Shown: positions 1 to 6,465, counted from the stretch's first letter. The stretch is 8,448 nucleotides of DNA from Collinsella aerofaciens (GCA_021641225.1 JAJWXI010000076.1:1-8448), one strand, 5' to 3'. The notes: a model not told the origin generated them from the sequence alone. Translations and numbers: made by a program.

Positions 1-38
1 CTCTCTCTCCCCTTCGTTTTCGACGCGTCACCCTCTCG

Positions 39-64
39 GCGGGCTTAAGGCCCGCGCTCGCGGG
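39..64. repeat. Overlapping GC-rich palindromes
   Basis: GCGGGC (39-44) pairs with GCCCGC (50-55) around a 5-nt loop. The overlapping CCCGCG (51-56) pairs with CGCGGG (59-64) around 2 nt. The two hairpins are mutually exclusive. No T-run follows on either strand, so these are not ordinary intrinsic terminators. A further small hairpin, GGGC-GTA-GCCC on the minus strand, lies close by at about 70-79. Confidence 0.55.
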
Positions 65-213
65 TGCAGGGGCTACGCCCAAACCCCAAAAACGTAACGC
101 CGTGCTCGAAGCGTTTCCGGACGTCAGCGTAATCTCAAATCCCGTTCGTCAACTCATGGGCAAGCCACCTGAGACTACTCATTTCTCCTACTGGCAATGA
201 AGACCTGCGACCT

Positions 214-230
214 GCAGTTTTGCAAACTGC
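214..230. repeat. Short perfect inverted repeat
   Basis: GCAGTTT (214-220) and AAACTGC (224-230) are perfect reverse complements around the 3-nt centre TGC. No T-run follows on either strand. The function is unknown; it may be an operator-like site or a hairpin in a transcript crossing this gene-free stretch. Confidence 0.5.
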
Positions 231-302
231 TTGAAAGCCACCTGCGTTGATTCACTTCCTATTGCAGCTGGCGGCTTGCACGCGAAAAGGCATTTAAGTT
301 TC

Positions 303-316
303 AAAACGGGCGTTTT
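303..316. repeat. Near-perfect palindrome AAAACG-GG-CGTTTT
   Basis: AAAACG (303-308) and CGTTTT (311-316) are reverse complements around GG. The 14-nt symmetric site could be a DNA-binding operator or a small hairpin. No gene starts next to it inside the window. Confidence 0.45.
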
Positions 317-332
317 CGGCGCTATCGAGCCT

Positions 333-426
333 CCAAAGGCATCCCGCCGCGCCCTTTGGGACAAAAACAAAAACTCAAAGCCCTGAGTTCGAAAATAGTT
401 TTTGGAGTTGTCCCGACTTTTGTCCC
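333..426. repeat. Cluster of competing stem-loops
   Basis: GGGACAA (358-364) can pair with TTGTCCC (408-414). CAAAAACT (368-375) pairs with AGTTTTTG (397-404) inside it, giving a 57-nt hairpin with a 3x3 internal loop. GGGACAAAA (358-366) can pair instead with TTTTGTCCC (418-426). CCAAAGG (333-339) can pair with CCTTTGG (353-359), which overlaps the first arm. Several exclusive folds are therefore possible, as in attenuators or switch-like RNAs. The strand in use, and whether the region is transcribed, are unknown. Confidence 0.5.
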
Positions 427-542
427 CGAAGCCGACGAAACGCGACAGGGTGTCACCTGGCGGCACTCGATTCGAGACGGCACCGAAAACTGGATGCAAC
501 CGGAATGACAGGACGGCAGAACCGAAGCCATCGAGTAGGGAT

Positions 543-580
543 AGAAAAAGGCCCGGGTGCCATGGCATCCGGGCCTTTGC
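543..580 (-). terminator. Rho-independent terminator of the ribosomal operon
   Basis: Ten bases, AAAGGCCCGG (547-556), are the exact reverse complement of 569-578. The 12 nt between them continue the stem through the self-complementary TGCCATGGCA, with one mismatch (557/568). Read on the minus strand, the GC-rich hairpin ends in TTTTT, the classic intrinsic terminator. It starts about 26 nt after the rplX stop codon, so it closes the L3-to-L24 transcript. It also suggests that L5 is not on this mRNA. Confidence 0.9.
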
Positions 581-604
581 TAGCAACTTGATGTTGCGGG
601 CAGC

Positions 605-910
605 TTAGAACTTGTGGCCGCACTTCTTGCAGACGCGCAGCTTGTTCTTGCCGTCCTTCTCGTGACCGACGCGGGTAACCTTACCGCACTCGGGGCAGAC
701 GAGATTGACGTTGGAGGCGTCGATGGGAGCCTCCTGCGAAACGATGCCGCCCTGCTGGTTGGCAGCGTTGGGCTTGACGGCCTTCTTGACGACCGAAACG
801 CCCTCGACAACGACCTTGTTCTCGGCGGGGAGAGCACGCAGGACAACGCCCTGCTTGCCGCGATCCTTACCAGAGAGAACCTGGACCTTATCGCCCTTCT
901 TGATATACAT
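605..910 (-). CDS. rplX: 50S ribosomal protein L24 (uL24)
   Basis: L24 (101 residues, normal length) binds 23S rRNA early and helps start 50S subunit assembly. The N-terminus [20 protein letters not shown] is the typical KOW-type domain (about residues 1-45). The C-terminal half carries CPECG and CKKCG, a four-cysteine zinc-ribbon arrangement found in the zinc-binding form of bacterial L24; zinc binding itself is inferred. The ATG is preceded by GGGGAGA on the minus strand. The gene lies 13 nt after rplN and is the last of the cluster, followed by a strong terminator. L5, the usual next gene, is absent from the window. Confidence 0.97.
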   Translation of the reverse strand: MYIKKGDKVQVLSGKDRGKQGVVLRALPAENKVVVEGVSVVKKAVKPNAANQQGGIVSQEAPIDASNVNLVCPECGKVTRVGHEKDGKNKLRVCKKCGHKF

Positions 911-923
911 ATATCTCCCCTAA

Positions 924-1292
924 CTACAGGGTCTCGGGAGCGAGCGAGACGATCTTCATGTACTTCTTGTCACGAAGCTCGCGAGCGACGGGCCCGAAGA
1001 TACGGGTGCCGACGGGCGAACCATCGTTGTTGATGACAACGCAGGCGTTCTCATCAAAGCGAATGTAGGAGCCATCCTTGCGGCGGATCTCCTTAACGGT
1101 GCGAACGACGACGCAACGGACAACGTCCTTCTTCTTGACGTTGGCGCCAGGGGTAGCCTCCTGGACAGCACCGATGAACACATCGCCGATGCCTGCATAA
1201 CGACGCTTGGAACCGCCAAGCACCTTGATGCAGCGAATCTTGCGAGCGCCGGAGTTGTCGGCGACGTTCAGCATGGTTTGCATCTGAATCAT
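924..1292 (-). CDS. rplN: 50S ribosomal protein L14 (uL14)
   Basis: L14 (122 residues, the standard length) binds 23S rRNA at the subunit interface, helps form an intersubunit bridge, and is the docking site of the silencing factor RsfS in other bacteria. [20 protein letters not shown] is the family's hallmark N-terminus, and [13 protein letters not shown] near the C-terminus is also conserved. The ATG follows GGAGGA at good spacing. The 118-nt gap upstream of this gene, after rpsQ, is wide for this cluster. In E. coli the boundary between the S10 and spc operons lies exactly here, so an internal promoter or regulatory RNA is possible. The stop is 13 nt before rplX. Confidence 0.97.
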   Translation of the reverse strand: MIQMQTMLNVADNSGARKIRCIKVLGGSKRRYAGIGDVFIGAVQEATPGANVKKKDVVRCVVVRTVKEIRRKDGSYIRFDENACVVINNDGSPVGTRIFGPVARELRDKKYMKIVSLAPETL

Positions 1293-1410
1293 GGTAGATG
1301 TTCCTCCGAACTAAGAACCGAAGAGAGGTGCGCAGCCTTTATACGGCCCGTGGTATGCAAGCCAGGCATACGCACATCTTCGGAAACGTACAAGTCGTAA
1401 GAGCGACTGC
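1293..1410 (-). promoter_or_regulatory. Structured S17-L14 intergenic region
   Basis: This 118-nt gap is much wider than most junctions in the cluster. On the minus strand it holds a small hairpin directly after the rpsQ stop (AGTCG/CGACT, 1393-1397 with 1404-1408). A larger stem-loop follows: GTGGTATGC (1350-1358) with GCATACgCAC (1366-1375), 9 bp with one bulged base and a 7-nt loop. Downstream lies TATAAA, a -10-like hexamer (about 1337-1342), but I see no good -35 at the right distance. The place matches the start of the E. coli spc operon. An internal promoter or a ribosomal-protein leader are both possible; neither is shown. Confidence 0.4.
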
Positions 1411-1671
1411 TTATTTAGCGCGCTCGACGACCTCGATGAGGCGCCAACGCTTCATCTTGGACATAGGACGGGTCTCCATAACGCGGACGGTATCGCCCAC
1501 GCCAGCCGTGCACTCCTCGTCGTGAGCGTGCAGCTTCTTGGAGCTGGTCATCATCTTGCCGTACTTGGGGTGACGCTTGCGCTCGGTGATGGTGACAACG
1601 ATGGTCTTGGCACCGGAGACGGAGGTAACGACACCCGTACGGACCTTACGCGAGTTACGCGAATCAGTCAT
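1411..1671 (-). CDS. rpsQ: 30S ribosomal protein S17 (uS17)
   Basis: S17 (86 residues, normal length) is a primary 16S rRNA-binding protein of the 30S body. The OB-fold signature is clear: RKVRTGVVTSVSGAKTIVV, then RHPKYGKMM and a loop with KKLHAHDE, ending in GDTVRVMETRPMSKMKRWRL, which is highly conserved. The ATG is preceded by AAGGAGAG. The gene lies 16 nt after rpmC and is followed by an unusually long 118-nt gap before rplN. Confidence 0.97.
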   Translation of the reverse strand: MTDSRNSRKVRTGVVTSVSGAKTIVVTITERKRHPKYGKMMTSSKKLHAHDEECTAGVGDTVRVMETRPMSKMKRWRLIEVVERAK

Positions 1672-1687
1672 GTTCTCTCCTTAGGTC

Positions 1688-1903
1688 CTACTCGGCGACA
1701 GCGGACTTCTCCGCTGCGATCTCGCGGGCGCGCTGCTCCGTGAGGACGCGAGCGATGTCCTTCTTCACGGTGTTGACGCGAGCGGTGTTGTCCAGCTGGC
1801 TGGTGGCCATCTGGAAACGAAGGTTAAAGAGCTCGGCGCGCATTTCCTTCAGCTTCTCAACGAGCTGAGCGTCCGAGAGCTCACGAATCTCTGCGGGCTT
1901 CAT
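1688..1903 (-). CDS. rpmC: 50S ribosomal protein L29 (uL29)
   Basis: L29 (71 residues, in the usual range) lies at the polypeptide exit tunnel and contributes to the docking site for trigger factor and [23 protein letters not shown] and the LFNLRFQMATSQLDN segment are typical, and the whole protein is predicted to form two long helices. The C-terminal tail (EIAAEKSAVAE) is slightly acidic and a little longer than in E. coli. The start overlaps the rplP stop by one base (TAATG), with AAGGAGGAG inside the end of rplP, so translation is probably coupled. Confidence 0.96.
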   Translation of the reverse strand: MKPAEIRELSDAQLVEKLKEMRAELFNLRFQMATSQLDNTARVNTVKKDIARVLTEQRAREIAAEKSAVAE

Positions 1904-2406
1904 TAGTTCTCCTCCTTGGCGGCGGCGGCGTCCTCAGCAGCCCACTTGGCCTCGAGAGCGGCCTCCTCAGCCATCTCCTTCTCGATGCGCTGCTCAGCGT
2001 TCTTGGCAGCAACAATCTTGGTCTTGATGGGAAGCTTGTGCTGTGCAAGACGCAGAGCCTCGCGAGCGACCTCCTCGGGCACGCCCTTGACCTCGAACAT
2101 GATGCGGCCGGGCTTGACGACGGCCACCCACTCCTCGGGGTTACCCTTACCAGAACCCATGCGAGTCTCGGCAGGCTTCTTGGTGATGGGCTTATCGGGG
2201 AAGATCGTGATGTAGACACGACCGCCACGCTTCATGTAGCGGGTCATGGCAATACGAGCGGCCTCGATCTGACGGTTGGTGATCCAATGGGCCTCGAGAG
2301 CCTGGATACCAAACTCGCCGAAATGCAGCTCGGTATTACCCTTGGCCTGGCCCTTCATGGAGCCACGCTGCACCTTGCGGTGAAGAATACGCTTAGGGGC
2401 AAGCAC
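1903..2406 (-). CDS. rplP: 50S ribosomal protein L16 (uL16) with C-terminal extension
   Basis: L16 organises the A-site region and central protuberance of the 50S subunit and contacts tRNA and 5S rRNA surroundings. The core is clear: [20 protein letters not shown] at the start, [20 protein letters not shown] in the middle (Arg82 corresponds to E. coli Arg81, a hydroxylated residue there), and [15 protein letters not shown] at the end of the core. Bacterial L16 is usually 135-140 residues; this one is 167. The extra 30 or so residues (about 134-167) are rich in Ala, Glu and Lys and look like an acidic helix. The start is GTG, overlapping the rpsC stop by one base (TAGTG), with AGGAGG upstream. 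The identity is certain; the role of the tail is unknown. Confidence 0.96.
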   Translation of the reverse strand: MLAPKRILHRKVQRGSMKGQAKGNTELHFGEFGIQALEAHWITNRQIEAARIAMTRYMKRGGRVYITIFPDKPITKKPAETRMGSGKGNPEEWVAVVKPGRIMFEVKGVPEEVAREALRLAQHKLPIKTKIVAAKNAEQRIEKEMAEEAALEAKWAAEDAAAAKEEN

Positions 2407-3116
2407 TACTGACCCCTCCTCTCGGAGTTACGACGACGAGGACGGGAAGAGCCCTCGAGTGCAGGGTTGGGAACAGGCTGGCCCGGGAGCTTCTCGCCCA
2501 GGTAGATCCAGACCTTCACGCCGCAAGCGCCCATGGTGGTGCTGGCGACAGCCGTGCCGTAGTCGATCTTGGCACGGAGGGTGTGCAGAGGCACGCGACC
2601 CTCGCGGTACCACTCACGACGGCCCATCTCGGCACCGCCGAGACGACCGGAGCACTGGATACGGATGCCCTTAGCGCCGGCCTTGCGGGCAGACTGGACA
2701 GCCTTGCGCATAGCGCGACGGAAGGCAACGCGGCCCTCGAGCTGCTCGGCGATAGACTGAGCAACGAGGTTGGCGTCGAGCTCGGGGCGCTTGATCTCGA
2801 CAACGTCGACGGAGAGCTGGCCCTTGGAGACGCCAGCGACCTTCTCGAGCTCGGTGCGGAGGGTATCGATCTCGGCACCCTTCTTACCGATGACAACGCC
2901 GGGGCGAGCGGTGAGGATGATGACCTTCACCTTGTCGCCAGCGCGCTCGATCTCGACGCGGGAGACAGCTGCGCGGGAAAGACGCTTCTCGAGGTACTTG
3001 CGGATCTCGAGATCGTTACCGAGGGTCTTAGCGTAATCCTTCTCTGCGAACCAGCGGGAGCGCCAGTTCTCGGTGATGCCAAGACGGAAGCCGGTGGGGT
3101 AGACTTTCTGACCCAT
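2406..3116 (-). CDS. rpsC: 30S ribosomal protein S3 (uS3)
   Basis: S3 (236 residues, normal) sits at the mRNA entry channel and contributes to ribosomal helicase activity. The N-terminus [20 protein letters not shown] is typical. A type-II KH domain carries the GxxG loop as GKKG (residues 77-80). The FRRAMRKAV stretch (about 132-140) contains the basic residues that line the mRNA entry site in E. coli. The C-terminal domain ([13 protein letters not shown] onward) is complete and ends in a basic tail. The ATG follows AAAGGAGG within the end of rplV, 6 nt downstream of that gene's stop. Its own stop overlaps the GTG start of rplP. Confidence 0.98.
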   Translation of the reverse strand: MGQKVYPTGFRLGITENWRSRWFAEKDYAKTLGNDLEIRKYLEKRLSRAAVSRVEIERAGDKVKVIILTARPGVVIGKKGAEIDTLRTELEKVAGVSKGQLSVDVVEIKRPELDANLVAQSIAEQLEGRVAFRRAMRKAVQSARKAGAKGIRIQCSGRLGGAEMGRREWYREGRVPLHTLRAKIDYGTAVASTTMGACGVKVWIYLGEKLPGQPVPNPALEGSSRPRRRNSERRGQ

Positions 3117-3122
3117 ACAGCT

Positions 3123-3494
3123 TTACGCCTCCTTTCGAGGAGCAACGACGACGGTGATGTGGGAAGTACGCTTCAGAATGCGAGAAGCGGAACCCTTGGC
3201 GCGGGGACGGATGCGCTTAAGCGTCGGACCCTCGTCAACATAGGCAGCGGCGACAACCAGGTTGTCGGCACGCAGACCATTGTTGTTCTCGGCGTTCGCA
3301 ACGGCGGAACGGAGAACCTTCTCGACATCCACGGCGACGGCGCGGTCGCAGAAGTGGAGGATGTCGAAGGCCTGAGCGACAGGCTTGCGGCGGATCAGAT
3401 CGACCACCAGGCGGGCCTTGCTGGGGGAAACACGCACGTACTTAGCGACGGCGCGAACCTCGGTGGCCTCAGTTTCAATAGACTTAGTTGCCAT
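3123..3494 (-). CDS. rplV: 50S ribosomal protein L22 (uL22)
   Basis: L22 (123 residues) spans all 23S rRNA domains. Its beta-hairpin lines the exit tunnel next to L4, where changes give macrolide resistance in many bacteria. Visible family features are [20 protein letters not shown] (about residues 20-39), [12 protein letters not shown] and the tunnel-loop stretch [20 protein letters not shown]. No unusual insertion or deletion is seen in the loop. The N-terminus [13 protein letters not shown] is a few residues longer than the minimal form. The gap to rpsS upstream is 14 nt and to rpsC downstream 6 nt. The only Shine-Dalgarno-like sequence, AGGGGG, overlaps the rpsS stop and is somewhat distant. 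Confidence 0.97.
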   Translation of the reverse strand: MATKSIETEATEVRAVAKYVRVSPSKARLVVDLIRRKPVAQAFDILHFCDRAVAVDVEKVLRSAVANAENNNGLRADNLVVAAAYVDEGPTLKRIRPRAKGSASRILKRTSHITVVVAPRKEA

Positions 3495-3508
3495 TTACGG
3501 TTAACCCC

Positions 3509-3769
3509 CTATTTGGCCTTGTGGCCACGGAACGTACGAGTCGGCGCGAACTCGCCGAGCTTGTGACCAACCATGGACTCGGTAACATACACGGGCACAT
3601 GCTTGCGGCCGTCGTGGACGGCGATGGTGTGACCAACCATCTCGGGGAAGATGGTGGACGCGCGGGACCAGGTCTTCACGACGTCCTTCTTGCCAGCCTC
3701 GTTCATCGCGGTGATACGCGAGAGAAGGCGAGTCTCCACGAACGGGCCCTTTTTGAGACTTCTGCTCAT
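3509..3769 (-). CDS. rpsS: 30S ribosomal protein S19 (uS19)
   Basis: S19 (86 residues, normal length) lies in the head of the 30S subunit, pairs with S13 and forms an intersubunit bridge. The sequence is textbook: [19 protein letters not shown] at the N-terminus, [20 protein letters not shown] in the core and [16 protein letters not shown] at the C-terminus. The ATG is preceded by AGGAGAAAG. It sits between rplB (32-nt gap) and rplV (14-nt gap) as in nearly all bacteria. Confidence 0.98.
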   Translation of the reverse strand: MSRSLKKGPFVETRLLSRITAMNEAGKKDVVKTWSRASTIFPEMVGHTIAVHDGRKHVPVYVTESMVGHKLGEFAPTRTFRGHKAK

Positions 3770-3801
3770 AAGTGCTTTCTCCTAAAACTCGGTATCCGAA
3801 A

Positions 3802-4632
3802 TTACTTCTTACGGCGACGAATGATGTGCTGGTTCGAGACCTTCTTCTTCTTGCGCGTACGAAGGCCCTTCGTCGGCTTACCCCAAGGGGTAACAGAGGG
3901 ACGACCAGAGGTGTGGTTCTTGCCCTCGCCACCGCCGTGCGGGTGGTCGACAGGGTTCATGACGGTACCGCGGACGGTCGGGCGCACGTTCATGTGACGC
4001 TTACGGCCGGCCTTGCCGATGACGATGTTGGCGTGATCGGCGTTGCCGACCTCACCGACGGTGGCGCGGCAGGTAACGAGGATGCGGCGCATCTCGGAGG
4101 AAGGCATACGGACGATAGCGTACTTGCCCTCCTTACCCATCAGCTGGCAGGAGTTACCGGCGGAACGGGCGATAGCAGCGCCCTTGCCCGGCTGGAACTC
4201 GACGGCGTGGATGAGCGTACCGACGGGGATGTCGGCGAGGGGCAGAGCATTGCCCGGCTTGATGTCGGCGTCAGAACCGGACATGATGGTCTGACCGACC
4301 TCGAGGCCCTTGGGGGCCAGGATGTAGCGCTTCTCACCGTCAGCGTAGTGCAGCAGAGCGATGCGAGCGGAACGGTTCGGATCGTACTCGATCGTGGCAA
4401 CCTTGGCGGGCACGCCGTCCTTGTTGCGCTTGAAGTCGATCACGCGGTAACGACGCTTCACGCCGCCGCCCTGGTGGCGGGTGGTGATGCGGCCGTTGTT
4501 GTTACGACCGGCCTTCTTGGGCAGGGGCTCGAGAAGAGACTTCTCGGGCTTGGTGCAGGTGATCTCGGAGAAATCGGAGATCGTCTGCCAACGCCTACCA
4601 GCGGAGGTCGGCTTAAGGTGCTTTACAGCCAT
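3802..4632 (-). CDS. rplB: 50S ribosomal protein L2 (uL2)
   Basis: L2 (276 residues from this start, normal) is a primary 23S rRNA-binding protein needed for subunit joining and peptidyl-transferase activity. The OB-fold half ([20 protein letters not shown], about residues 48-67) and the SH3-like half are both intact. The [12 protein letters not shown] motif is present, with His230 equivalent to the functionally important E. coli His229. I chose ATG 4632 because [15 protein letters not shown] fits the family N-terminus and AAAGGG lies just upstream. In-frame starts at 4665 (ATG) and 4707 (GTG) would add 11 or 25 residues with no family match and no visible ribosome-binding site. A 179-nt structured gap separates it from rplW. 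Confidence 0.97.
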   Translation of the reverse strand: MAVKHLKPTSAGRRWQTISDFSEITCTKPEKSLLEPLPKKAGRNNNGRITTRHQGGGVKRRYRVIDFKRNKDGVPAKVATIEYDPNRSARIALLHYADGEKRYILAPKGLEVGQTIMSGSDADIKPGNALPLADIPVGTLIHAVEFQPGKGAAIARSAGNSCQLMGKEGKYAIVRMPSSEMRRILVTCRATVGEVGNADHANIVIGKAGRKRHMNVRPTVRGTVMNPVDHPHGGGEGKNHTSGRPSVTPWGKPTKGLRTRKKKKVSNQHIIRRRKK

Positions 4633-4811
4633 TACAATCCCTTTCAATAGGAATCCGTTAGCCATCGCAGACAGGGATTCGAGGTTCTGCCTCGGGTGCG
4701 ATGACACCGGACGTATACACGGTTCCGGGCGTGTCCATTTTATACGCCCGGAACCTTGAGCTCTCGCCTCCCCTATTTGGGAGGCATGAGCTCACTCAAC
4801 AGCAGCGAGTC
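4633..4811 (-). promoter_or_regulatory. Structured L23-L2 intergenic RNA element
   Basis: These 179 nt hold three clear stem-loops, listed in minus-strand order. (1) TGAGCTC (4757-4763) with GAGCTCA (4788-4794), enclosing GCCTCCC (4766-4772) with GGGAGGC (4779-4785) after a 2x2 internal loop. (2) GGTTCCGGGCGT (4721-4732) with ACGCCCGGAACC (4744-4755), a perfect 12-bp stem with an 11-nt loop. (3) CATCGCA (4663-4669) with TGCGATG (4697-4703), enclosing CGAGG (4680-4684) with CCTCG (4690-4694). None has a T-run, so simple termination is unlikely. A TATAAA hexamer partly lies in the loop of stem 2. The region could be an internal promoter, an mRNA processing site, or an autoregulatory leader for L2. 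Which of these is not shown. Confidence 0.55.
4713..4738 (-). repeat. 26-nt repeated block, copy A (upstream of rplB)
   Basis: This block matches 6578-6603 at 23 of 26 positions in the same orientation. On the minus strand it starts ATGGACACGCCCG and ends CCGTGTATAC. It lies about 80 nt before rplB and overlaps one arm of the 12-bp hairpin. TGGACA resembles a -35 and TATAC a -10, but they are only 14 nt apart, shorter than a normal sigma-70 spacer. It could be an unusual promoter or a regulator site. Confidence 0.5.
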
Positions 4812-5099
4812 TTAGGCCTGGTTGCCAAAGACCTCGATGGTGTCGCCCTCGGCCAGCGTGACGATGGCCTTCTTCCAAGAACGGGTCTTGCCGGCGACAT
4901 AGCGCACGCGCTTGGTCTTGGGCTTGACCGTCAGGGTGTTCACGCGAACGACCTTGACGCCGAAGATCTCCTCGACAGCGTCCTTGATCTGATACTTGTT
5001 AGCATCCTTGGCGACCTCGAACGTGTACTTGTTCAGCTCCATGCCGGAGAAGGAACGCTCGGACACGATCGGACGGATGATGATCTCGTGGGCGGTCAT
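4812..5099 (-). CDS. rplW: 50S ribosomal protein L23 (uL23)
   Basis: L23 (95 residues, normal) sits at the exit of the peptide tunnel and is the main docking point for trigger factor and SRP. Family features are IIIRPIVSERSFSGMELNKY near the N-terminus, AVEEIFGVKVVRVNTLTVKP in the centre and the basic KTRSWKKAIVTLAEGDTIE segment. The ATG directly abuts the rplD stop (TAAATG), with GGGGAGG inside the end of rplD, suggesting coupled translation. The gap after this gene, before rplB, is 179 nt and structured. Confidence 0.97.
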   Translation of the reverse strand: MTAHEIIIRPIVSERSFSGMELNKYTFEVAKDANKYQIKDAVEEIFGVKVVRVNTLTVKPKTKRVRYVAGKTRSWKKAIVTLAEGDTIEVFGNQA

Positions 5100-5726
5100 T
5101 TATGCAAGCACCTCCCCAAAGTGAGCGGCGATGTCGGCGGGCATCAGCACAGCGTTGTTGTTGACGAGATCGTAGGTGTTGGCCTCGTCAGCGGTGATGA
5201 TGAACGTCTTGGGAATGTTGCGGAACGACAGGTAGGCGTTGACGTCCTCATCGCGAACGATGATGGTCAGACGCTTGCCCTCAAGGCCGAGAGCCTTGAG
5301 CATGGCGACGGCAGCCTTGGTGGAAGGCTTCTCGAAGCCGTAGTCGTCGACGAGCACGAGCTCGCCATCGGCCAGCTTGGCGGACAGCGCGGAGCGCATA
5401 GCCAGCTTGACCTCCTTGTTGTTCATACGCTTAGCGTAGGAACGGGGCTTGGGGGCGAAGACGACGCCACCGTGACGCCACTGGGCAGCACGGATGGAAC
5501 CCTGGCGGGCACGGCCGGTGCCCTTCTGACGCCAAGGCTTCTTGCCGCCACCGGAAACCTCAGAGCGGCCCTTAGCAGACTGGGTGCCCTGACGCCAAGA
5601 GGCCATCTGGCACTTGACGATGTGGTGCATAACGTGGATGTTCGGCTCGATGCCGTACACCTCAGCGGCGAGCTCGGCCTCGGCGACCTTCTTGCCCTCG
5701 CTGTTCTTTACTTCAAACTTTGCCAT
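5100..5726 (-). CDS. rplD: 50S ribosomal protein L4 (uL4)
   Basis: L4 (208 residues, normal) binds 23S rRNA, and its extended loop lines the exit tunnel opposite L22. In E. coli L4 also represses its own S10 operon by acting on the mRNA leader. The loop is complete: SEVSGGGKKPWRQKGTGRAR (about residues 55-74), then GSIRAAQWRHGGVVFAPKPR. The globular part includes LVLVDDYGFEKPSTKAAVAM and ends with IAAHFGEVLA. The ATG follows AAGGAG. It lies 46 nt after rplC and abuts rplW. If autoregulation exists here, the stem-loop before rplC (6414-6465) would be the first place to look; this is inference. Confidence 0.97.
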   Translation of the reverse strand: MAKFEVKNSEGKKVAEAELAAEVYGIEPNIHVMHHIVKCQMASWRQGTQSAKGRSEVSGGGKKPWRQKGTGRARQGSIRAAQWRHGGVVFAPKPRSYAKRMNNKEVKLAMRSALSAKLADGELVLVDDYGFEKPSTKAAVAMLKALGLEGKRLTIIVRDEDVNAYLSFRNIPKTFIITADEANTYDLVNNNAVLMPADIAAHFGEVLA

Positions 5727-5772
5727 TTAAGTGTTCTCCTTGGTATGACGCTGGGCTAAATGGGCTGGGCCC

Positions 5773-6393
5773 TTAGGCCATACGGATGGCGACGAGACCA
5801 TTCTTGGCACCCGGGACAGCGCCCTTGACCAAGATGAGGTTCTGCTCGGCATCGATGCGGACAACGGAAAGGTTCTTGACGGTAACGCGCTCGTTACCCA
5901 TGTGACCGGCCATCTTGACGCCCTTGAGGACGCGCGCAGGATAGGCGCACTGACCGATAGAACCGGGGTGACGCTGGAAGTGAGAACCATGCGTCATAGG
6001 ACCGCGGCGCTGACCCCAGCGCTTGATGCGACCCTGGAAGCCCTTACCCTTGGAGGTACCGATGACGTCGACCTTCTCGACATCAGCGAAATCAGCGACG
6101 GTGACGACCTCGCCGACCTTGTGCTCCTCGCCGTTCTCGACGCGGACCTCACGAAGGAAGCGGACAGGCTCGACGCCAGCCTTGGCGAAGTGACCAGCCA
6201 TGGGCTTGTTCACGTTCTTGGCCTTGATGTCGCCGAAACCGATCTGGACGGCGTCATAGCCGTCGGTTGCCTGAGTTTTAACCTGCGAGACAGCGCAGGG
6301 GCCAGCCTGGATGACCGTGACGGGAACGACGTTATCGTCCTCGTCCCAAACCTGGGTCATGCCAATCTTGCGGCCGAGAATCATGCTGATCAA
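5773..6393 (-). CDS. rplC: 50S ribosomal protein L3 (uL3)
   Basis: L3 (206 residues from this start) binds near the 3' end of 23S rRNA and starts 50S assembly; its loop reaches the peptidyl-transferase centre. Clear features are [40 protein letters not shown] (about 112-131), [15 protein letters not shown] and the C-terminal [13 protein letters not shown]. The start is uncertain. TTG at 6393 has GGGA 7 nt upstream and fits related L3 proteins that, as I recall them, carry three residues before ILGRK. ATG at 6384 gives 203 residues but has no Shine-Dalgarno at normal distance. It is the first ribosomal gene of the cluster; the expected S10 gene (rpsJ) is absent upstream. Confidence 0.95.
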   Translation of the reverse strand: MISMILGRKIGMTQVWDEDDNVVPVTVIQAGPCAVSQVKTQATDGYDAVQIGFGDIKAKNVNKPMAGHFAKAGVEPVRFLREVRVENGEEHKVGEVVTVADFADVEKVDVIGTSKGKGFQGRIKRWGQRRGPMTHGSHFQRHPGSIGQCAYPARVLKGVKMAGHMGNERVTVKNLSVVRIDAEQNLILVKGAVPGAKNGLVAIRMA

Positions 6394-6413
6394 GATATGA
6401 TCCCAACTCTCGC

Positions 6414-6465
6414 GTGGTCTTGGGACAATGCGTACACCACCGAGCGTACGCCCCTAGAGGACCAC
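6414..6465 (-). promoter_or_regulatory. Stem-loop in the rplC leader
   Basis: GTGGTC (6414-6419) pairs with GACCAC (6460-6465). Inside it, GGG (6422-6424) pairs with CCC (6452-6454) and GCGTAC (6430-6435) with GTACGC (6446-6451), around a 10-nt loop. The result is a three-part hairpin ending about 20 nt before the rplC start. In other bacteria the S10 operon leader is bound by L4 to repress the operon, so an L4 target is a reasonable guess. I do not recognise a specific published motif. Confidence 0.5.

Larger units (their letters stand above)
1..542. other. Gene-free, palindrome-rich region beyond rplX
   Basis: No open frame here on either strand resembles a protein. The longest minus-strand frame (188-586) starts inside the rplX terminator and has a composition typical of noise. 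I find no tRNA, tmRNA, SRP or RNase P signature. What is visible is a high density of inverted repeats: 39-55, 51-64, 214-230, 303-316, 333-359 and 358-426. On the minus strand the last bases (14-1) are AAGGGGAGAGAGAG, which could be the ribosome-binding region of a gene starting just outside the window. In most bacteria L5 would follow L24 within a few bases, so this stretch separates the two halves of the usual S10-spc cluster. It could be a long leader with its own promoter, a structured RNA, or the end of an inserted element. The sequence alone does not decide. Confidence 0.6.

Noticed and set aside
126..152. Promoter-like TTGACG and TACGCT on the minus strand
   Set aside because: The spacer is 15 nt and the -10 match is weak; not enough to call a promoter.
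135..182. Minus-strand mini-frame of 15 codons (MSSLRWLAHELTNGI)
   Set aside because: AGGAG lies only 2 nt before the ATG, too close for efficient initiation, and nothing marks it as a leader peptide.
461..480. TTCGA-containing palindrome resembling a tRNA T-loop
   Set aside because: CTCGA-T-TCGAG is a small palindrome; no acceptor, D or anticodon arms can be built around it.
188..586. Minus-strand frame of 132 codons left of rplX
   Set aside because: It begins within the intrinsic terminator, has no ribosome-binding site and no protein-like pattern.
2583..3566. Long plus-strand frame of 327 codons opposite rpsC and rplV
   Set aside because: It is the mirror of two certain ribosomal genes in GC-rich DNA. 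The translation resembles no family and is low in complexity (Leu/Gly/Asp-rich).
3772..4650. Plus-strand frame of 292 codons opposite rplB
   Set aside because: Antisense shadow of L2; repetitive Val/Gly/Asp composition.
4633..4707. N-terminal extension of L2 from GTG 4707
   Set aside because: The 25 extra residues match no L2, have no ribosome-binding site and overlap predicted stem-loops.
4701..5759. Plus-strand frame of 352 codons opposite rplW and rplD
   Set aside because: A shadow of the codon bias on the other strand, with no recognisable domain and no ribosome-binding site.
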